From positions 1,922,001 to 1,986,000 of the forward strand of contig MCGE01000004.1 in assembly GCA_002105175.1 (NCBI GenBank): a stretch of DNA of 64,000 nt, given 5' to 3'. The position numbers and the translations under genes were made by a program. The stretch is from Absidia repens (Eukaryota; Mucoromycota; Mucoromycetes; Mucorales; Cunninghamellaceae). Of the stretch, positions 63,566-64,000 are shown piece after piece (within the stretch, counting starts at the first letter, position 1; each line of letters starts with the position of its first letter). The notes beneath the pieces were generated by a model, which searched no databases, was not told where the DNA came from, and saw nothing but the letters and a program-made list of their open reading frames with translations.

Positions 63566-64000
63566 GGGACCCTTGCTGGACAAAGAACCTCCCCCCCCCC
63601 ATTGGATTGGTTGCTTTAGATATGTATATACTATAGCCCCTACCCCATCTCCCATCTCCCAACTCCAATCATTATTCTCTCTCCTAGTTTAGATTTCATT
63701 ATTTAGTTGTTATATAGTTTTTTGTTTATTTTGGTTTATGATTTGTATGTAGACTTGTGTTTTCAAAATAAAAGCCAGCATTGATTTATTATCTTTTACC
63801 ATCTTTTAAAATATAACCCATACATGTCGTCATTACAGCACTATATCCTCATTTCATAAGGTCACTCATGAATCACCATCAATAACAGTGATATTATTGT
63901 TTTGATAATTAACATCATCACATCAATCCTAATCGTCCCAATCATTCTCCATCCACACTAATAGATCAATAATACAATCATCACCCCTGTACTACCCATC
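63566..64000. other. 3' flank of SGF11
   Basis: AT-rich, with AATAAAAGCC near 63767 as the likely poly(A) signal. No further gene is visible before the edge. Confidence 0.5.

Overview
The window is nuclear DNA of an early-diverging fungus, most likely Mucoromycota (Mucorales-like). Genes carry many short GT-AG introns, intergenic DNA is AT-rich with long A/T homopolymers, and the protein set is fungal (PDR-type ABCG transporter, Bem3-type RhoGAP, fungal-specific transcription factor, HIS2, class I DAHP synthase, PIS1). The genus cannot be fixed from sequence alone. There is no operon structure, and I found no rRNA, tRNA or CRISPR array.

Layout. 0-10 kb: the 5' part of a PPR protein running off the left edge (-), a decayed Fanzor/TnpB-like nuclease relic (-), the PP2A B-subunit CDC55 (+) and a large fungal transcription factor (+). 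10-20 kb: a dispersed-element copy, phosphatidylinositol synthase PIS1 (+), a Bem3-like PX-PH-RhoGAP protein (-) and an ornithine decarboxylase antizyme (-). 20-28 kb: a low-complexity unknown protein (+), TOM22 (-), a second element copy, then the divergent pair HIS2 (-) / DAHP synthase (+), which share a 221-bp promoter containing a Gcn4-type site. 28-41 kb: the splicing helicase BRR2, a basic amino-acid permease with 7-nt and 3-nt exons, and an ELL elongation factor, all (+). 41-52 kb: a third element copy, a secreted double-psi beta-barrel protein, a tandem CCCH zinc-finger protein and a full-size PDR transporter. 52-59 kb: three more element copies around a PH-domain protein (-), otherwise gene-poor. 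59-64 kb: RPS28 (-), two small cysteine phosphatases (OCA1-like and PRL-like) and the SAGA subunit SGF11 (+).

Most genes are unrelated housekeeping functions. Three small themes stand out: amino-acid metabolism and uptake (HIS2, DAHP synthase, permease), RNA and transcription (BRR2, ELL, SGF11, CCCH protein) and polarity/signalling (CDC55, RhoGAP, PH protein, phosphatases).

The most unusual signals are a six-copy dispersed element of about 0.4-1.0 kb with a conserved hairpin core, E-box-bearing 5' end and internal poly(A) signal; the Fanzor relic; extreme microexons (7 and 3 nt in the permease, an inferred 1-nt exon in CDC55); and an antizyme gene whose expected +1 frameshift site is non-canonical. 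All gene models are manual splice predictions without transcript or homology searches.
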